DNA from: Acidobacteriota bacterium
Lineage (GTDB): Bacteria > Acidobacteriota > Terriglobia > Acidiferrales > UBA7541
Assembly: GCA_003223215.1 (NCBI GenBank)
Contig: QHYH01000086.1
Span: 81,264 to 145,263 of the forward strand
Direction of reading: 5' to 3'
Length of the DNA: 64,000 bases
Shown: piece by piece, positions 17,494 through 26,853 of the stretch
Numbering within the stretch: position 1 is the first letter of the stretch
How the letters are laid out: each line of letters begins with the position of its first letter
Notes under the pieces: generated by a model
What the model was told of the DNA's origin: nothing
What the model saw: the letters and a program-made list of their open reading frames with translations, nothing else
Databases searched by the model: none
Made by a program: the position numbers and the translations under genes

Positions 17494-18405
17494 TTACAGT
17501 ATCTTCTGGCCGAGGGCCGAGAGGACCAGCTCGACGCCGAGCAAGGCGGTGCGGTTGTGTTCGTCGAGGATGGGATTGATCTCCACCACTTCCATCGAAA
17601 CCATGGATTCGGTGTCGGAAATCATTTCCATGGCGAGATGAGCTTCGCGGTAGGTGGCCCCCCCGCGCACGGGCGTGCCAACGCCGGGAGCATCCGTGGG
17701 ATCGACGAAATCCATGTCCAGGCTGACAGCGACGCCCGCGGTGTCGTCCATAGCGTATTTGAGGGCTTCCGACATGACATCGCGCATGCCGCGCTCGTCA
17801 ATGTCGCGCATGGTGAAAACGTGGACCCCGGATTTCTTGACGATCTTCCGTTCTTGAGCATCGAGGTCGCGCGCGCCGACAATGACGATGTTTCCTGGCT
17901 CGGCTTTAGGTCGGAAACCTCCAAGATCAACGAGCTCTGTGGCGCCGTAACCCATGATGGCCGCGAGCGGCATGCCATGGATGTTCCCTGAGGGCGAAGA
18001 CTCCGGAGTGTTCATGTCGCCGTGCGCGTCGAGCCAGAGGTATCCGATTTCCTTTTTTTGCGTGCGGAAATGCGAAGCCACTCCGGCTGCCGCGCCGACG
18101 GCGATGGAATGATCCCCGCCGAGAAGGAGCGGGAGAAAGCCTTCGGTTAGGGATTTTTCGACGGTCTTGCAAATGTCCTGGCAGGTTTCGGCAATTTCCT
18201 GCAGATACTTGGCGCGCTTTTCGCCCACCGGCATTTCTTCCGGCTGCTTCACTTCCAAGTTGCCAATGTCTTCCACGGTGTGGCCCAGCTTCTTGATGGA
18301 GGTATGCAGCCCGGCGCCGCGGAGTGCCGAGGGACCCATGTCCACGCCGCGGCGGCTTTGGCCGAGGTCCATGGGAACGCCGATGATGCGAACTTTTTGC
18401 GCCAT
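17494..18405 (-). CDS. rocF: arginase
   Basis: A 303-residue ureohydrolase. The binuclear manganese site is complete: GGDHS (about 96-100), DAHGDMN (DAHxD) and SLDMDFVDP (SxDxDxxDP). N-terminal IGVPMDLGQSRRGVDMGPSALR and C-terminal SMEVVEINPILDEHNRTA match bacterial arginases of the RocF type rather than agmatinases. It hydrolyses arginine to ornithine and urea; no urease or ornithine aminotransferase is nearby. The ribosome-binding site before ATG 18405 is weak. Confidence 0.93.
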   Translation of the reverse strand: MAQKVRIIGVPMDLGQSRRGVDMGPSALRGAGLHTSIKKLGHTVEDIGNLEVKQPEEMPVGEKRAKYLQEIAETCQDICKTVEKSLTEGFLPLLLGGDHSIAVGAAAGVASHFRTQKKEIGYLWLDAHGDMNTPESSPSGNIHGMPLAAIMGYGATELVDLGGFRPKAEPGNIVIVGARDLDAQERKIVKKSGVHVFTMRDIDERGMRDVMSEALKYAMDDTAGVAVSLDMDFVDPTDAPGVGTPVRGGATYREAHLAMEMISDTESMVSMEVVEINPILDEHNRTALLGVELVLSALGQKIL

Positions 18406-18511
18406 GTGTTAGTCGTGAATGGTGATTCGTCGTTCGCGGCCCGTGAATCTGCAAAGCGGCCACCTGTGTGGCCTTCACGTGTCACGAGTCACGTTCCTGC
18501 TGAAACGAACC

Positions 18512-19813
18512 CTAAGGGTATACCCGGTAAATCATGCGAGGGAAGGGAATCACCTCGCGAATGTGCTCGGTGCCGCAAATCCACGCGACAGTACGCTCCA
18601 GCCCCAGACCGAAGCCGGAATGCGGCACGCTACCGTAGCGCCGCAGGTCGAGGTACCACTGAAAGGCTTCTTCCGGAAGGTTGTGTTCACGGAGCCGCTT
18701 GACGAGCAGCTCGTAATCGTGGATGCGCTGGCTGCCGCCGATGATTTCGCCGTAGCCTTCGGGCGCGAGCATGTCGAAGGCCAGGGCAAGTTCGGGGCGC
18801 TTTGGGTCGGGCTGCATGTAGAAAGCTTTGAGAGACGTGGGATAGCGATGCACGATCAGCGGGCGGTCGAACGAACTCGAAATGATGGTTTCCTCGTCGC
18901 CGCCGAAATCGTCGCCGAACTTGGCGGGATTGCCATTCTGGTTGAGCACGGCGACGGCTTCTTCGTAGCTGATGCGTGGAAAGGGCGGTTTGACACATTC
19001 CAGTTTGTTCCTGTCGCGCTTGAGTGTTTCGAGTTCCCGCGATTTGTGTTTCAGGACGCCCTGGACGATGGCGCTGACCAAGCCTTCGCCGAGGGCCATG
19101 GCTTCGTCCAGCTCGACATAGGCGGCTTCGGGCTCGAGCATCCAGAACTCGGTAAGATGGCGCCGCGTTTTGGATTTTTCGGCGCGGAACGTAGGCCCGA
19201 AGGTGTAGATCTTGCCGAGCGCCATGGCCAGGGCTTCGCCATAAAGCTGGCCGCTCTGCGTCAGATAGGCCTTTTGATCGTCGATGTAATTGACTTCGAA
19301 CAGAGTGGAGGTGCCTTCGCAGGCCGCTGGAGTGAACATCGGCGCGTCGGTGAGCGTGTAGCCCTGGCTATCCATGAACTCGCGGGCGGCGCGGATGGCT
19401 TCGGCACGGATGCGGAGGATGGCCGTCTGGCGCGGCGTGCGAATCCAGAGATGGCGGTTGTCGAGAAGGAAATCGACGCCGTGTTCCTTGAGCTGAATGG
19501 GGAACGGCGTGGATTCCGGGACTTTTTGCAGCACCTGAAGTTTTGTCAAGCCGATTTCGTAGCCCCCGGGAGCACGCGTTTCGGCACGAATTCTTCCGGT
19601 GACGATAACGCTTGATTCCTGCGTCAGTCCCTTGAGCGATGCGAATGCCTCGGGGTTCTCCTTGAGCGAGCAAACGCCCTGGATGACCCCCGTTCCATCG
19701 CGAAAAATCGGAAAAAGCAGTTTGCCGGATTCGCGGAGATTGTAAAGCCAACCCCGGAGCGTAACTTCCTGCCCGTCGTGTTTTCCCGCCTGCTCGATAG
19801 TGATGGTTGGCAT
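18512..19813 (-). CDS. asnS: asparaginyl-tRNA synthetase
   Basis: ATG 19813 ([10 protein letters not shown]) begins an N-terminal OB-fold anticodon-binding domain ([24 protein letters not shown]). A class II catalytic core follows, with motif 2 [21 protein letters not shown] and motif 3 [16 protein letters not shown], ending [10 protein letters not shown]. The length, about 433 residues, fits AsnRS. AspRS is excluded as far as can be seen by the absence of the bacterial GAD insertion. It charges tRNA-Asn with asparagine; its presence suggests direct charging rather than only the amidotransferase route. Confidence 0.92.
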   Translation of the reverse strand: MPTITIEQAGKHDGQEVTLRGWLYNLRESGKLLFPIFRDGTGVIQGVCSLKENPEAFASLKGLTQESSVIVTGRIRAETRAPGGYEIGLTKLQVLQKVPESTPFPIQLKEHGVDFLLDNRHLWIRTPRQTAILRIRAEAIRAAREFMDSQGYTLTDAPMFTPAACEGTSTLFEVNYIDDQKAYLTQSGQLYGEALAMALGKIYTFGPTFRAEKSKTRRHLTEFWMLEPEAAYVELDEAMALGEGLVSAIVQGVLKHKSRELETLKRDRNKLECVKPPFPRISYEEAVAVLNQNGNPAKFGDDFGGDEETIISSSFDRPLIVHRYPTSLKAFYMQPDPKRPELALAFDMLAPEGYGEIIGGSQRIHDYELLVKRLREHNLPEEAFQWYLDLRRYGSVPHSGFGLGLERTVAWICGTEHIREVIPFPRMIYRVYP

Positions 19814-19892
19814 GGGTGCGGTTCTCGGCCACAAAGTAAACGATTAGTCTACCAGAGTAGGGTCGGGTTCCTGCGAGCAGGCGAACCCCTGT

Positions 19893-20756
19893 TTACGCCC
19901 AGGCTTTTTCGAAGCGGTCAAGGGACTTACGGGCGGAAGAAAGCTGCTCACTCACAGTGGCGGCATCGTGGCCGATTTTCTGCTTCAATTCGAGAACCAG
20001 CGGCAGACCGCCGTTTTGTGCCGCGGACTTGAGTAGCTTGATGGCATCGGGCCAGTGAATCGAGCCGTCGTACGGGGGAAGGTGCTCGTCTTTTTCCCCA
20101 TGATTGTCGTGAAGATGGACGGAAGAAACCAGCTCCCTGAGCGGAGAAAAACTCTTCTCCAGACGTTGTTCCTCAGGGAATTCGGCAAGGTGCGCGTGGC
20201 CGATATCGAAGTTGAAGCGCAAGCCGGTAAGCCGCGTCTCGTCTACAAATGCTCGAAGGTAATCGGGACTCCCCATTTCGCTCTGCGTGTTTTCCACACA
20301 GATGGTGACGCCGGCGTGCCGCGCGTGCAGGATAAGGTGCTCGAGGGAACTGAACGCGGCGTCGCGTTTGCGCGGATCCGCCGTTTCGCGGGAGCTACCC
20401 ATGTGCAGAATGAGCCGCGCGTAGGGCAAATCATTAGCAACATCGATAACGCGCTTTAGTGCGTCCATGGCCTCGACACGCCGGACGCGCTCGACTTCAC
20501 AAATCGAAAGCGGCGCGCCGCTTTCGCGCATGGCGCTCAGGTCACGCCGGTTGGGAGCATGGAGCGAAACAAGTTGCAAGTGGTGCGCTTCGAGCGCGCT
20601 CGCCATGGCGCGAATTTCCTGCTTACCGGTGTACTCGAAATGACTGCGCGCACAGAAAATCTCGACGCCCTGGAATCCCGCTCCCGCCACCTGGCTGAGG
20701 AGTTCGGGCGTCAATTTGTGCGTTACGAACAAGTAGGTCGAGAGTAGTCTCTGCAT
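19893..20756 (-). CDS. sugar phosphate isomerase/epimerase-like TIM barrel protein
   Basis: A protein of about 287 residues of the xylose-isomerase-like TIM-barrel family (AP endonuclease 2/IolE/hydroxypyruvate isomerase fold). Visible family features are LSQVAGAGFQGVEIFC near the start, the metal/catalytic strand ends ICVENTQ and FNFDIGHAHL, then SSVHLHDNHGEKDEH and a final VLELK. The His and Glu/Asp residues of a divalent metal site are present. ATG 20756 is chosen because the barrel starts immediately after it; an in-frame ATG at 20783 is possible. The real substrate is unknown. Same direction as asnS and ggt. Confidence 0.8.
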   Translation of the reverse strand: MQRLLSTYLFVTHKLTPELLSQVAGAGFQGVEIFCARSHFEYTGKQEIRAMASALEAHHLQLVSLHAPNRRDLSAMRESGAPLSICEVERVRRVEAMDALKRVIDVANDLPYARLILHMGSSRETADPRKRDAAFSSLEHLILHARHAGVTICVENTQSEMGSPDYLRAFVDETRLTGLRFNFDIGHAHLAEFPEEQRLEKSFSPLRELVSSVHLHDNHGEKDEHLPPYDGSIHWPDAIKLLKSAAQNGGLPLVLELKQKIGHDAATVSEQLSSARKSLDRFEKAWA

Positions 20757-20853
20757 GCGTTCCCGGGTTTCATGGATGGCCATCCAGCAGTTTACCGTTG
20801 TTTTGTTTCAGCTTCCGCGCTCCTTAAAACGCGTGTGCCGAATCCCGCCCCCC

Positions 20854-22707
20854 TCAATAGCCCATCGCGGAACCCCGATCGCGCGGGTCTGCCGCGCCCA
20901 GACGCTCGCCGCTTTGCCGGTCAATCCCGATGGCATTCACCAGGCCCATGTGTTTGCGCAGTTTGGCTTCATTACTGAGGCTCGGCGTTTCATACCAGCC
21001 GCGCTCTACCTCGTGCCCGCGGGCGCGCAGCGCCTGCTCCACGCTCAGGGGAAATTCCTCTTCCAAGCGGATGCGGTCAGGAAACCATTGATGATGAAAG
21101 CGCGGCGCATGGATGGCTGCCTGGGCCTCCATGCCAAGGCGCATCCAGTTGAGGACACTCAGCAGAGTGACAGAAATGATGGTTGGCCCGCCGGGCGAGC
21201 CGGTGACGAAGCTCAGTTTGCCGTCGCGCAGGAGCATTGTGGGTGTCATGGAACTGAGCGGGCGGTGGCCGGGAGCAATGGCATTGGCGTCGGATTGCAT
21301 CAGTTCATAGAGCGCGTTGGGAGCGCCGGGTTGCGTGGTGAAATCGTCCATTTCATCATTCAGCAGGAAGCCCCCGGCGCAAGTCACGTGCGAGCCATAG
21401 CTGTCATTCAGCGTGTAGGTGTTGGCGACAGCGTTACCCGCAGCATCGACGACGGAAAAATGGGTAGTGTGCCGGCCCTCGGCACGGCTGTTGACGGGGT
21501 GCGGTGCGGAGTCTGCGTTCGCGGAAGCGCCGCAGACGTGGGGAGTTCCCGCTGCGACATTCTTGCTCGAGGAGGCTTTGGCGGGATCAATCGTGGCGGC
21601 ACGTTCCTTGGCATAACAAGGGTCGGTCAGGCCAGCCACGGGAATCTTGGCGTAGTCGGGATCCGCAAGATACGCGGCGCGGTCGGCAAATACCCGGCGC
21701 ATGGTTTCCGCGACCAGATGGACGCTTTGCGCATCGTCCCAGCCCTTGAGCGGCACATCCTTCAGCATGTTCAGGGCTTCGATGATCGCCACGCCGCCGG
21801 AGCTCGGAGGCGGCGCCGTCAATACTTCCCAAGCGTGGCCGCCGCTTTCGTATTTCGCGCGCAGGACTTCACGGGCTTTGGGTTTGTAATTTGCAAGGTC
21901 GTCGAGCGAAACGATCCCGCCGTTCTTGGCCATTTCGTCGGCGAGCACGCGCGCCGTTTCGCCGCGATAGAATTCCGCCGCGCCGTTGTGCGCGATGCGC
22001 CTGAGTGTTGCCGCCAACTCCGGTTGCCTCAGTGTTTCTCCAGCCTTGAACATCCGGCCGCCGTTCAGAAAAATCCGCTTGCTTGATGGGAAAGCCTGCA
22101 AGCCGGGACTTTCTTCCTCCAATTCCGCGGCCAATTTTTCGCTGACGATGAAACCCGCTTCCGCGAGACCGATCGCGGGAGCCATCACCTCGGCCAGCTT
22201 CATGGTTCCCTGGGCTTTCAAAGCCAATTCGAGGCCCGCGACGGTCCCGGGAACGGCCACAGAGCGATAGCCAATGACCGAAGCTTCTTCGTCGAGCTTG
22301 CCATCCCTGCCGATATACATGTCGCGGGTGGCTTTGCCGGGGGCCGTTTCGCGGTAATCGAGAAACGTGGTCTTGCCGTCCGCGAGTCGGATAAGCATGA
22401 AGCCGCCACCGCCGATGTTGCCGGCAGCAGGCTCGACGACGGCGAGAGCGAAGGCCGTTGCGACGGCTGCGTCTACCGCATTACCACCCCTCTTCAAAAT
22501 CTCCACACCCGCTTGCGATGCGAGTTCTTCGTCAGTGACAACCATTGCGTGTGCGCCGCGGACCGCCTGCTTGGGCCATGCTTGGGAAAATTCATTTTGG
22601 GTTGCGGCCTTCGGTGCCGATTGCGAAGCGGTCTGCTGTGAAAGAACCAAGATGCCGGTCAGGAATGTCAGAGAAGGCACCAGAATTACTTTCTTGTGGA
22701 CAAACAT
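20854..22707 (-). CDS. ggt: gamma-glutamyltransferase
   Basis: From ATG 22707 the product begins with a signal peptide (VILVPSLTFLTGILVL) and is about 617 residues, normal for the precursor. AMVVTDEELASQAGVEILKRGGNAVDAAVA is the standard N-terminal motif. The autoprocessing site is the Thr in HTTHFSVVD, which becomes the N-terminal nucleophile of the small subunit. FVTGSPGGPTIIS provides the oxyanion GG pair near the C-terminus. It cleaves gamma-glutamyl bonds, for example of glutathione, in the periplasm. In-frame upstream starts up to 22779 are less likely because they precede the signal peptide. Confidence 0.92.
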   Translation of the reverse strand: MFVHKKVILVPSLTFLTGILVLSQQTASQSAPKAATQNEFSQAWPKQAVRGAHAMVVTDEELASQAGVEILKRGGNAVDAAVATAFALAVVEPAAGNIGGGGFMLIRLADGKTTFLDYRETAPGKATRDMYIGRDGKLDEEASVIGYRSVAVPGTVAGLELALKAQGTMKLAEVMAPAIGLAEAGFIVSEKLAAELEEESPGLQAFPSSKRIFLNGGRMFKAGETLRQPELAATLRRIAHNGAAEFYRGETARVLADEMAKNGGIVSLDDLANYKPKAREVLRAKYESGGHAWEVLTAPPPSSGGVAIIEALNMLKDVPLKGWDDAQSVHLVAETMRRVFADRAAYLADPDYAKIPVAGLTDPCYAKERAATIDPAKASSSKNVAAGTPHVCGASANADSAPHPVNSRAEGRHTTHFSVVDAAGNAVANTYTLNDSYGSHVTCAGGFLLNDEMDDFTTQPGAPNALYELMQSDANAIAPGHRPLSSMTPTMLLRDGKLSFVTGSPGGPTIISVTLLSVLNWMRLGMEAQAAIHAPRFHHQWFPDRIRLEEEFPLSVEQALRARGHEVERGWYETPSLSNEAKLRKHMGLVNAIGIDRQSGERLGAADPRDRGSAMGY

Positions 22708-22820
22708 GTCTCGAAAAACACTAAGGGATTCGCTCGAGAGCGTCAAGGCGAGCCCATCCGCTGTTCGGGATCCACGCAAGACAGTCCCGGGAAGACCGCC
22801 CCGGGGAAGGAATGAACACG

Positions 22821-23696
22821 CTACTCTTCGCTGAGGAATTCAACAACGGGCGGTTCTGGGAGAAACCCGGCTCTGGTGCCGCGCACAATCAGTTCTTTGA
22901 CCGCTTGCCGGCCCTTTTCGCCGTAGCCGAGGGTCCATTTGTTCACATACATGCCTATAAAAGTATCGGCGAGTTCCAGGTTCATCTCTCGGGCGAATTG
23001 CATGGCGTAATTCAGCGCTTCTTCGCGGTGCTCCAGGCCATAGGCAACGCTGTTCCGGATGGTTTTCGCGATCTGGCGCCCAAGACGTGGTCCCAGGGCT
23101 TTGCGGACGGCGTTGCCTCCGAGCGGAAGCGGCAGACCCGTTTGTTCCTGCCACCAGATGCCGAGATCAATCACCTTGTGCAAACCCTTTTCCTGGAAGA
23201 AAAGCTGTCCTTCGTGAATGAGCAGACCGGCTTCGACAAGATTGTTCTGAACTGCATCAATAATTTTGTCGAAAGGCATGACCACGGGTTCAAAGTTGGC
23301 TTCGAAAAGCCGCAACGTAAGATACGCAGAGGTTTTCGTGCCGGGAACAGCGATGCGTCTGCCCGCCAATTCTTGCCCCTTCACTGCTTTTGTCGAAACT
23401 ACAATCGGTCCGTAACCTTCGCCGAAGCTGGCGCCGCAATCGAGAAGCACGTATTTGTCGCGAAGCTCGGGATAGGCGGCGAAACTGATGGCCGTGACGT
23501 CGTACGTTTCCTCGAGCGCCGCTTCGTTGAGCGATTGGATGTCCGACAGAATATGCGTGTATTTGTAGCCGGGGGTGGAAAGCTTGTGGGTCGCCAGCGC
23601 GTAGAACATGAACGCGTCATCGGAATCCGGCGAATGCGCAAGCTTGATTTCGATAGGCGCTGGTTCGGTCTTCGAGGCTCCTTGTTGGCCAGGCAT
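22821..23696 (-). CDS. mqnD: 1,4-dihydroxy-6-naphthoate synthase-like protein (menaquinone futalosine route)
   Basis: ATG 23696 gives 291 residues of the MqnA/MqnD family, a periplasmic-binding-protein fold adapted to catalysis. The opening LAHSPDSDDAFMFYAL is typical of MqnD (SP-x-DDxFxF), followed by DIQSLNEAALEETYDVTAISF and GYGPIVVS. MqnD converts cyclic de-hypoxanthinyl-futalosine to 1,4-dihydroxy-6-naphthoate, so the organism probably makes menaquinone by the futalosine route; no other mqn gene is in the window. The frame stays open for 128 codons upstream without homology, so 23750 and other starts remain possible. Confidence 0.85.
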   Translation of the reverse strand: MPGQQGASKTEPAPIEIKLAHSPDSDDAFMFYALATHKLSTPGYKYTHILSDIQSLNEAALEETYDVTAISFAAYPELRDKYVLLDCGASFGEGYGPIVVSTKAVKGQELAGRRIAVPGTKTSAYLTLRLFEANFEPVVMPFDKIIDAVQNNLVEAGLLIHEGQLFFQEKGLHKVIDLGIWWQEQTGLPLPLGGNAVRKALGPRLGRQIAKTIRNSVAYGLEHREEALNYAMQFAREMNLELADTFIGMYVNKWTLGYGEKGRQAVKELIVRGTRAGFLPEPPVVEFLSEE

Positions 23697-24157
23697 GGGC
23701 TGGTGGTTCCTCTTCTGATGGCGGTCCCGGATGCTAGGGGCCATTTCCATTGCTGATTGCCAAGAGTCGGGGACACGTACTAATGGCAGGCCCCGCTTTG
23801 ATGGATTCTCCGGCCCCCTTCTCCCATAGTTCCCCTCTCGTCGGGAAAGCTCTTTCGGAGGACGTACGGAAGTATGCTCGCGTCGCAGGGGCTTGGTGAC
23901 GCAGCGCCGGATAATCTCTAGCCGGAAAGGGTAGCATATCGGAGTGGCGCCGACAACATCACTCAAATGGTAAAGACCCTTGTTTCCCCCAATTACCAGA
24001 CAGCCCTTTGCGGATCGCTGCCATGGTCTTCTCGAGACCTGCACGGAGGGCCAAGGTAACGCATTCGCAGAGTACCGCACTATCGAAAACTCGAAGCGAT
24101 CTCGACACCCGTGGCTTACTGGGGCTAGGCCACAGCCTGGCCTCGCACGGAGGACAC
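23697..24157. other. 461-bp divergent intergenic region
   Basis: Lies between mqnD (minus) and the small secreted protein gene (plus) and should carry both promoters. I see no convincing -35/-10 pair. A short perfect hairpin AGGCCA/TGGCCT (24127-24132 with 24138-24143) sits just before the GGAGG ribosome-binding site of the plus-strand gene and would be in its leader. A long open minus-strand frame crosses the region but has no protein-like features. Confidence 0.4.
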
Positions 24158-24637
24158 ATGAAAACCAAATGGCTCGTTATGGGCGCGGCAGGAATCGGCA
24201 TATTGCTCGGCGCTAGCGGAGCTGCCGCGCAATCCTATAATCCGCTCAAGTGGATCAAAAAGAACCCCGGGCCAACCGCCAACGAGCAGCTTGCGGCGAA
24301 TCAAGAGGAAGAACGAAAGCTGAGCTTACAATTACAGGCGCTGCTGCCTCCAAAAACAACTCTGAGAGAAGCGTGCAATGGCTTGCTAAGCCTGGAAGAT
24401 TGCGTTGCCGCGCTTCACGTAAGCCGCAACCTCAAGATCAAGTATAACTGCCTGAAATGGGATATGACCGCGGCTCGGCCCAACGGTGACGTGAAAACCT
24501 GCGAGGCCCCGCCAAGGGACAAAGCACTGTCCTTGGTCAACGCCATTCGCGTTTTGAACTCCGACGCTGACGCTAAGGCAGCGGCGAAGAACGCGGAAAG
24601 ACGCGCGCGCGAGGACATCAAGGACGCTACTCCCTGA
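24158..24637 (+). CDS. small secreted protein of unknown function
   Basis: ATG 24158 with GGAGG at 24149-24153 gives a 159-residue protein. It starts with a signal peptide (WLVMGAAGIGILLGASGAAAQ). The mature part has three cysteines in LREACNGLLSLEDCVAALHVS and YNCLKWD, and a charged helical C-terminus (KAAAKNAERRAREDIKD). A longer in-frame reading from 24008 is rejected because the ribosome-binding site and signal peptide fix the start. No family recognised. Confidence 0.75.
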   Translation: MKTKWLVMGAAGIGILLGASGAAAQSYNPLKWIKKNPGPTANEQLAANQEEERKLSLQLQALLPPKTTLREACNGLLSLEDCVAALHVSRNLKIKYNCLKWDMTAARPNGDVKTCEAPPRDKALSLVNAIRVLNSDADAKAAAKNAERRAREDIKDATP

Positions 24638-24695
24638 GGAAAGCGCGAAGCCGTCTTGCGATGAAAAACAAGAATCCGTAGTCTGCGCAAGCGGT

Positions 24696-25775
24696 TCACA
24701 AGGAGGACACCATGCGGGCAATGGCGTCGTCGAATGAGGCTTTTCCATCGAGGTACGGTTGCCAGAACCGCTGTAACAGCTCGAGGTAGTTCTTCCATCC
24801 ACGCTGGTAGAGCCCCTCACGGAAAGCGTACGTGTCGTATCCATTCCCCGGAGCGCCTTTAAGCTTGTCAGCGCGACTTACCGAAGAGGAAGCCAGTACC
24901 GTGCGGATGACTTCGCCGGTGGTGTAGAAAACCAGCGCATGCCAGAGGTCCCGGGGAATGGGTTTGTCGCGCTGGCGACATTCGCGGATGATGGCGGTTT
25001 GGACCGTCTCAGCAATTCCGTGTGAGCCCTCGTGGAAGAGCACTTCAAAGGCTTGCGGCCCTTGATTCCGAGGATCCAGGCTCGAAATGGTCACGCGCAA
25101 CGGACCGACCGTGGTGTACGCGCCGGCCCAGTTGGCGTAAGCGACCACGTCCACGCGGATTTTTTCGTGCGGCCAGCGCGTCTGGTAAATGTCCGCCAGA
25201 CGCTCGGAAAGTCCTACACCCTGCTCGCGCACCAGCGGAGCCACCTGCAGAATCCAGCGGCGGTTGGCTTGGTCATGTTCGGTCCAAAGATGGGCTCGAT
25301 AGACGGGAGCAGCCGCTTCCAGAACCTGCGTCAGATTCGGCGGCAGGCCCGCGTCGCAGAATTTGCGCTTGCGCCCGGACAGTTCGTCGCAATCCTCGAA
25401 GTCGCCGAGTTGATCCTTCAGCTGAATCAGTTCCGTGGTGAAGAGCAGGTCTTTGTCCGCGTAGTTGACCAGGTAATAGGCAACCGCATCGTCCCAGGCT
25501 TTTTGTTCCGCATCGGTCAGCCCTTTTGCTGCCAAAACGCTCTTGGGGGGTGTGGACTTGGTTGCGTTGGCATCGCGCGAAAGAAATGCTCTTCGCTGCC
25601 GCGCCTCGGAATACAGCGTGTGGTGAAGATTGATCCAAAACCCGCTGTGCAGTTCGAAAACGGGCAGCTGTGGTTCGGTATAGTTGAATTGCGGTCGGGC
25701 GGCGCCGCTCGGGGGGCCGAGCAGGCCAAGCAGAAGCAGCAAGTGGGACCATGGAATACGGAAAGGGCGCACCAT
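24696..25775 (-). CDS. putative secreted zinc metallopeptidase-like protein (HEGSH motif)
   Basis: ATG 25775 starts a signal peptide (SHLLLLLGLLGPPSGAARP). The 359-residue protein contains FEVLFHEGSHGIAETV, whose H248-E249-x-x-H252 matches the HExxH zinc motif in a hydrophobic helix context. Asp and Glu residues further on (for example TGEVIRTVL) could offer the third ligand. Cysteines in EDCDEL and RKFCDAG may form a disulfide. The rest does not match a peptidase family I know, so activity is an inference from one motif. Convergent with the small secreted protein gene; the next gene on this strand is also secreted. Confidence 0.65.
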   Translation of the reverse strand: MVRPFRIPWSHLLLLLGLLGPPSGAARPQFNYTEPQLPVFELHSGFWINLHHTLYSEARQRRAFLSRDANATKSTPPKSVLAAKGLTDAEQKAWDDAVAYYLVNYADKDLLFTTELIQLKDQLGDFEDCDELSGRKRKFCDAGLPPNLTQVLEAAAPVYRAHLWTEHDQANRRWILQVAPLVREQGVGLSERLADIYQTRWPHEKIRVDVVAYANWAGAYTTVGPLRVTISSLDPRNQGPQAFEVLFHEGSHGIAETVQTAIIRECRQRDKPIPRDLWHALVFYTTGEVIRTVLASSSVSRADKLKGAPGNGYDTYAFREGLYQRGWKNYLELLQRFWQPYLDGKASFDDAIARMVSSL

Positions 25776-25852
25776 GGCGGATCGCCTGATAGTAGCGCCA
25801 TGTGCGTGGAAGCACAAAGAGACAGGCAGGCTTGACGAATGTTTCAGGTGCG

Positions 25853-26833
25853 CTACTCGACTTTCGGATCGCTCTCGCTGCCGACCGCTCCGCGATGGTC
25901 TGCCGCATGCACGACGCCGTTCGAATCGCGAAAGAAGGAGCGCCTACCCGTCTGCGCATAGTGGAGCGGTGTTGCCGACAGTTCATATTTTGCGGGAGCG
26001 CCGACGTCGCTTCCTCCGGCAATTACATACCGGAAGGTGTAGCCATTCTTGGTCCCTTTTGCAAGGTCCACGTCCAGCAAACCCGCCGCATTGATGCCCG
26101 GCGCCCCGTGCTGGGGCGATGCGAGATTCTCGAGCGATTCGGGAAGGTGCAGATGTTTGCCCCGGTAAGATTCGACGGCCGCGGCGATAGTCTTTAAAGA
26201 TTGCAGAGCATCTTTTTCCGTTGCGCCGATTTCCGATTCGTCCCATTCCACTTCGAGCTCGGGCAGGTCCAGAAGGAGAACTCCGAGAGAAAGCAGCTTC
26301 CATTGACCTTCTTCGCGCACCAGGCCCATGTTGATCTGACGCGCGCTTGCTCCGTTGGAGTCCGCAACGTCGTGGAGCTCCAATGGCAAAAACGCCACGT
26401 TGTCCCGGACGTCGGCGCCCCCGATCTGCATCTCCGTGGTCGCACCCGGTGTCTCGCAACGCACCATGGGGCGGCCCGAGGGATTCGCAGAAACAGTGGC
26501 TTTTCCGGGCTCACCCAGAAGCACGAACCGTTTCATGAGCGCCACGCGGGCAGCGGCGGTCATGCGGGAGAAGGACTCCCGGTTGCGAACGGTCAGGAAG
26601 CGGGCGAACTCCGCCTGATTTTGCGAACAGGCGGCGGCCAGAGCGCTGCCGAGGGCGCCATCCGGCCGGTCTTGGTTGCTGGCCGCGACGGTAGCGCCAG
26701 CTGCGTTTTGCTCCGGCTTCGAGCTCGATTGCTCGGCGAAACAATCTGCCGCGGCAAGCAAGAAGACGCAAAGCACCATAAGAATGTGTTCCGGAAACTT
26801 CAGCTTGCCTGACATTTCCCTTTGGATTGGCAT
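25853..26833 (-). CDS. secreted protein with pseudopilin-like C-terminal module
   Basis: Starting at ATG 26833 (or 26815) the protein has a signal peptide (HILMVLCVFLLAAADCFAEQ). The central part is of unknown type. The C-terminal 110 residues (LKTIAAAVESYRGKHLHLPESLENLAS, then GYTFRYVIAGG and QTGRRSFFRDSNGVVHAADHRG) follow the layout of type II secretion/type IV pseudopilin globular domains. There is no N-terminal pilin helix, so it is not itself a pilin. Its 5' end adjoins the receiver-domain gene stop at 26854, and the two may be co-transcribed. Confidence 0.65.
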   Translation of the reverse strand: MPIQREMSGKLKFPEHILMVLCVFLLAAADCFAEQSSSKPEQNAAGATVAASNQDRPDGALGSALAAACSQNQAEFARFLTVRNRESFSRMTAAARVALMKRFVLLGEPGKATVSANPSGRPMVRCETPGATTEMQIGGADVRDNVAFLPLELHDVADSNGASARQINMGLVREEGQWKLLSLGVLLLDLPELEVEWDESEIGATEKDALQSLKTIAAAVESYRGKHLHLPESLENLASPQHGAPGINAAGLLDVDLAKGTKNGYTFRYVIAGGSDVGAPAKYELSATPLHYAQTGRRSFFRDSNGVVHAADHRGAVGSESDPKVE

Positions 26834-26853
26834 TTCTTTCTGAAGTATCTTTC

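Noticed and set aside
23697..24080. 128-codon N-terminal extension of mqnD
   Set aside because: Open but with no homology-like features; MqnD proteins start near the HSPDSDD motif.
24708..24760. AAGGAGGACACCATG on the plus strand as a gene start
   Set aside because: A good-looking ribosome-binding site, but it lies antisense to the end of the HEGSH protein gene and the frame has no protein features.
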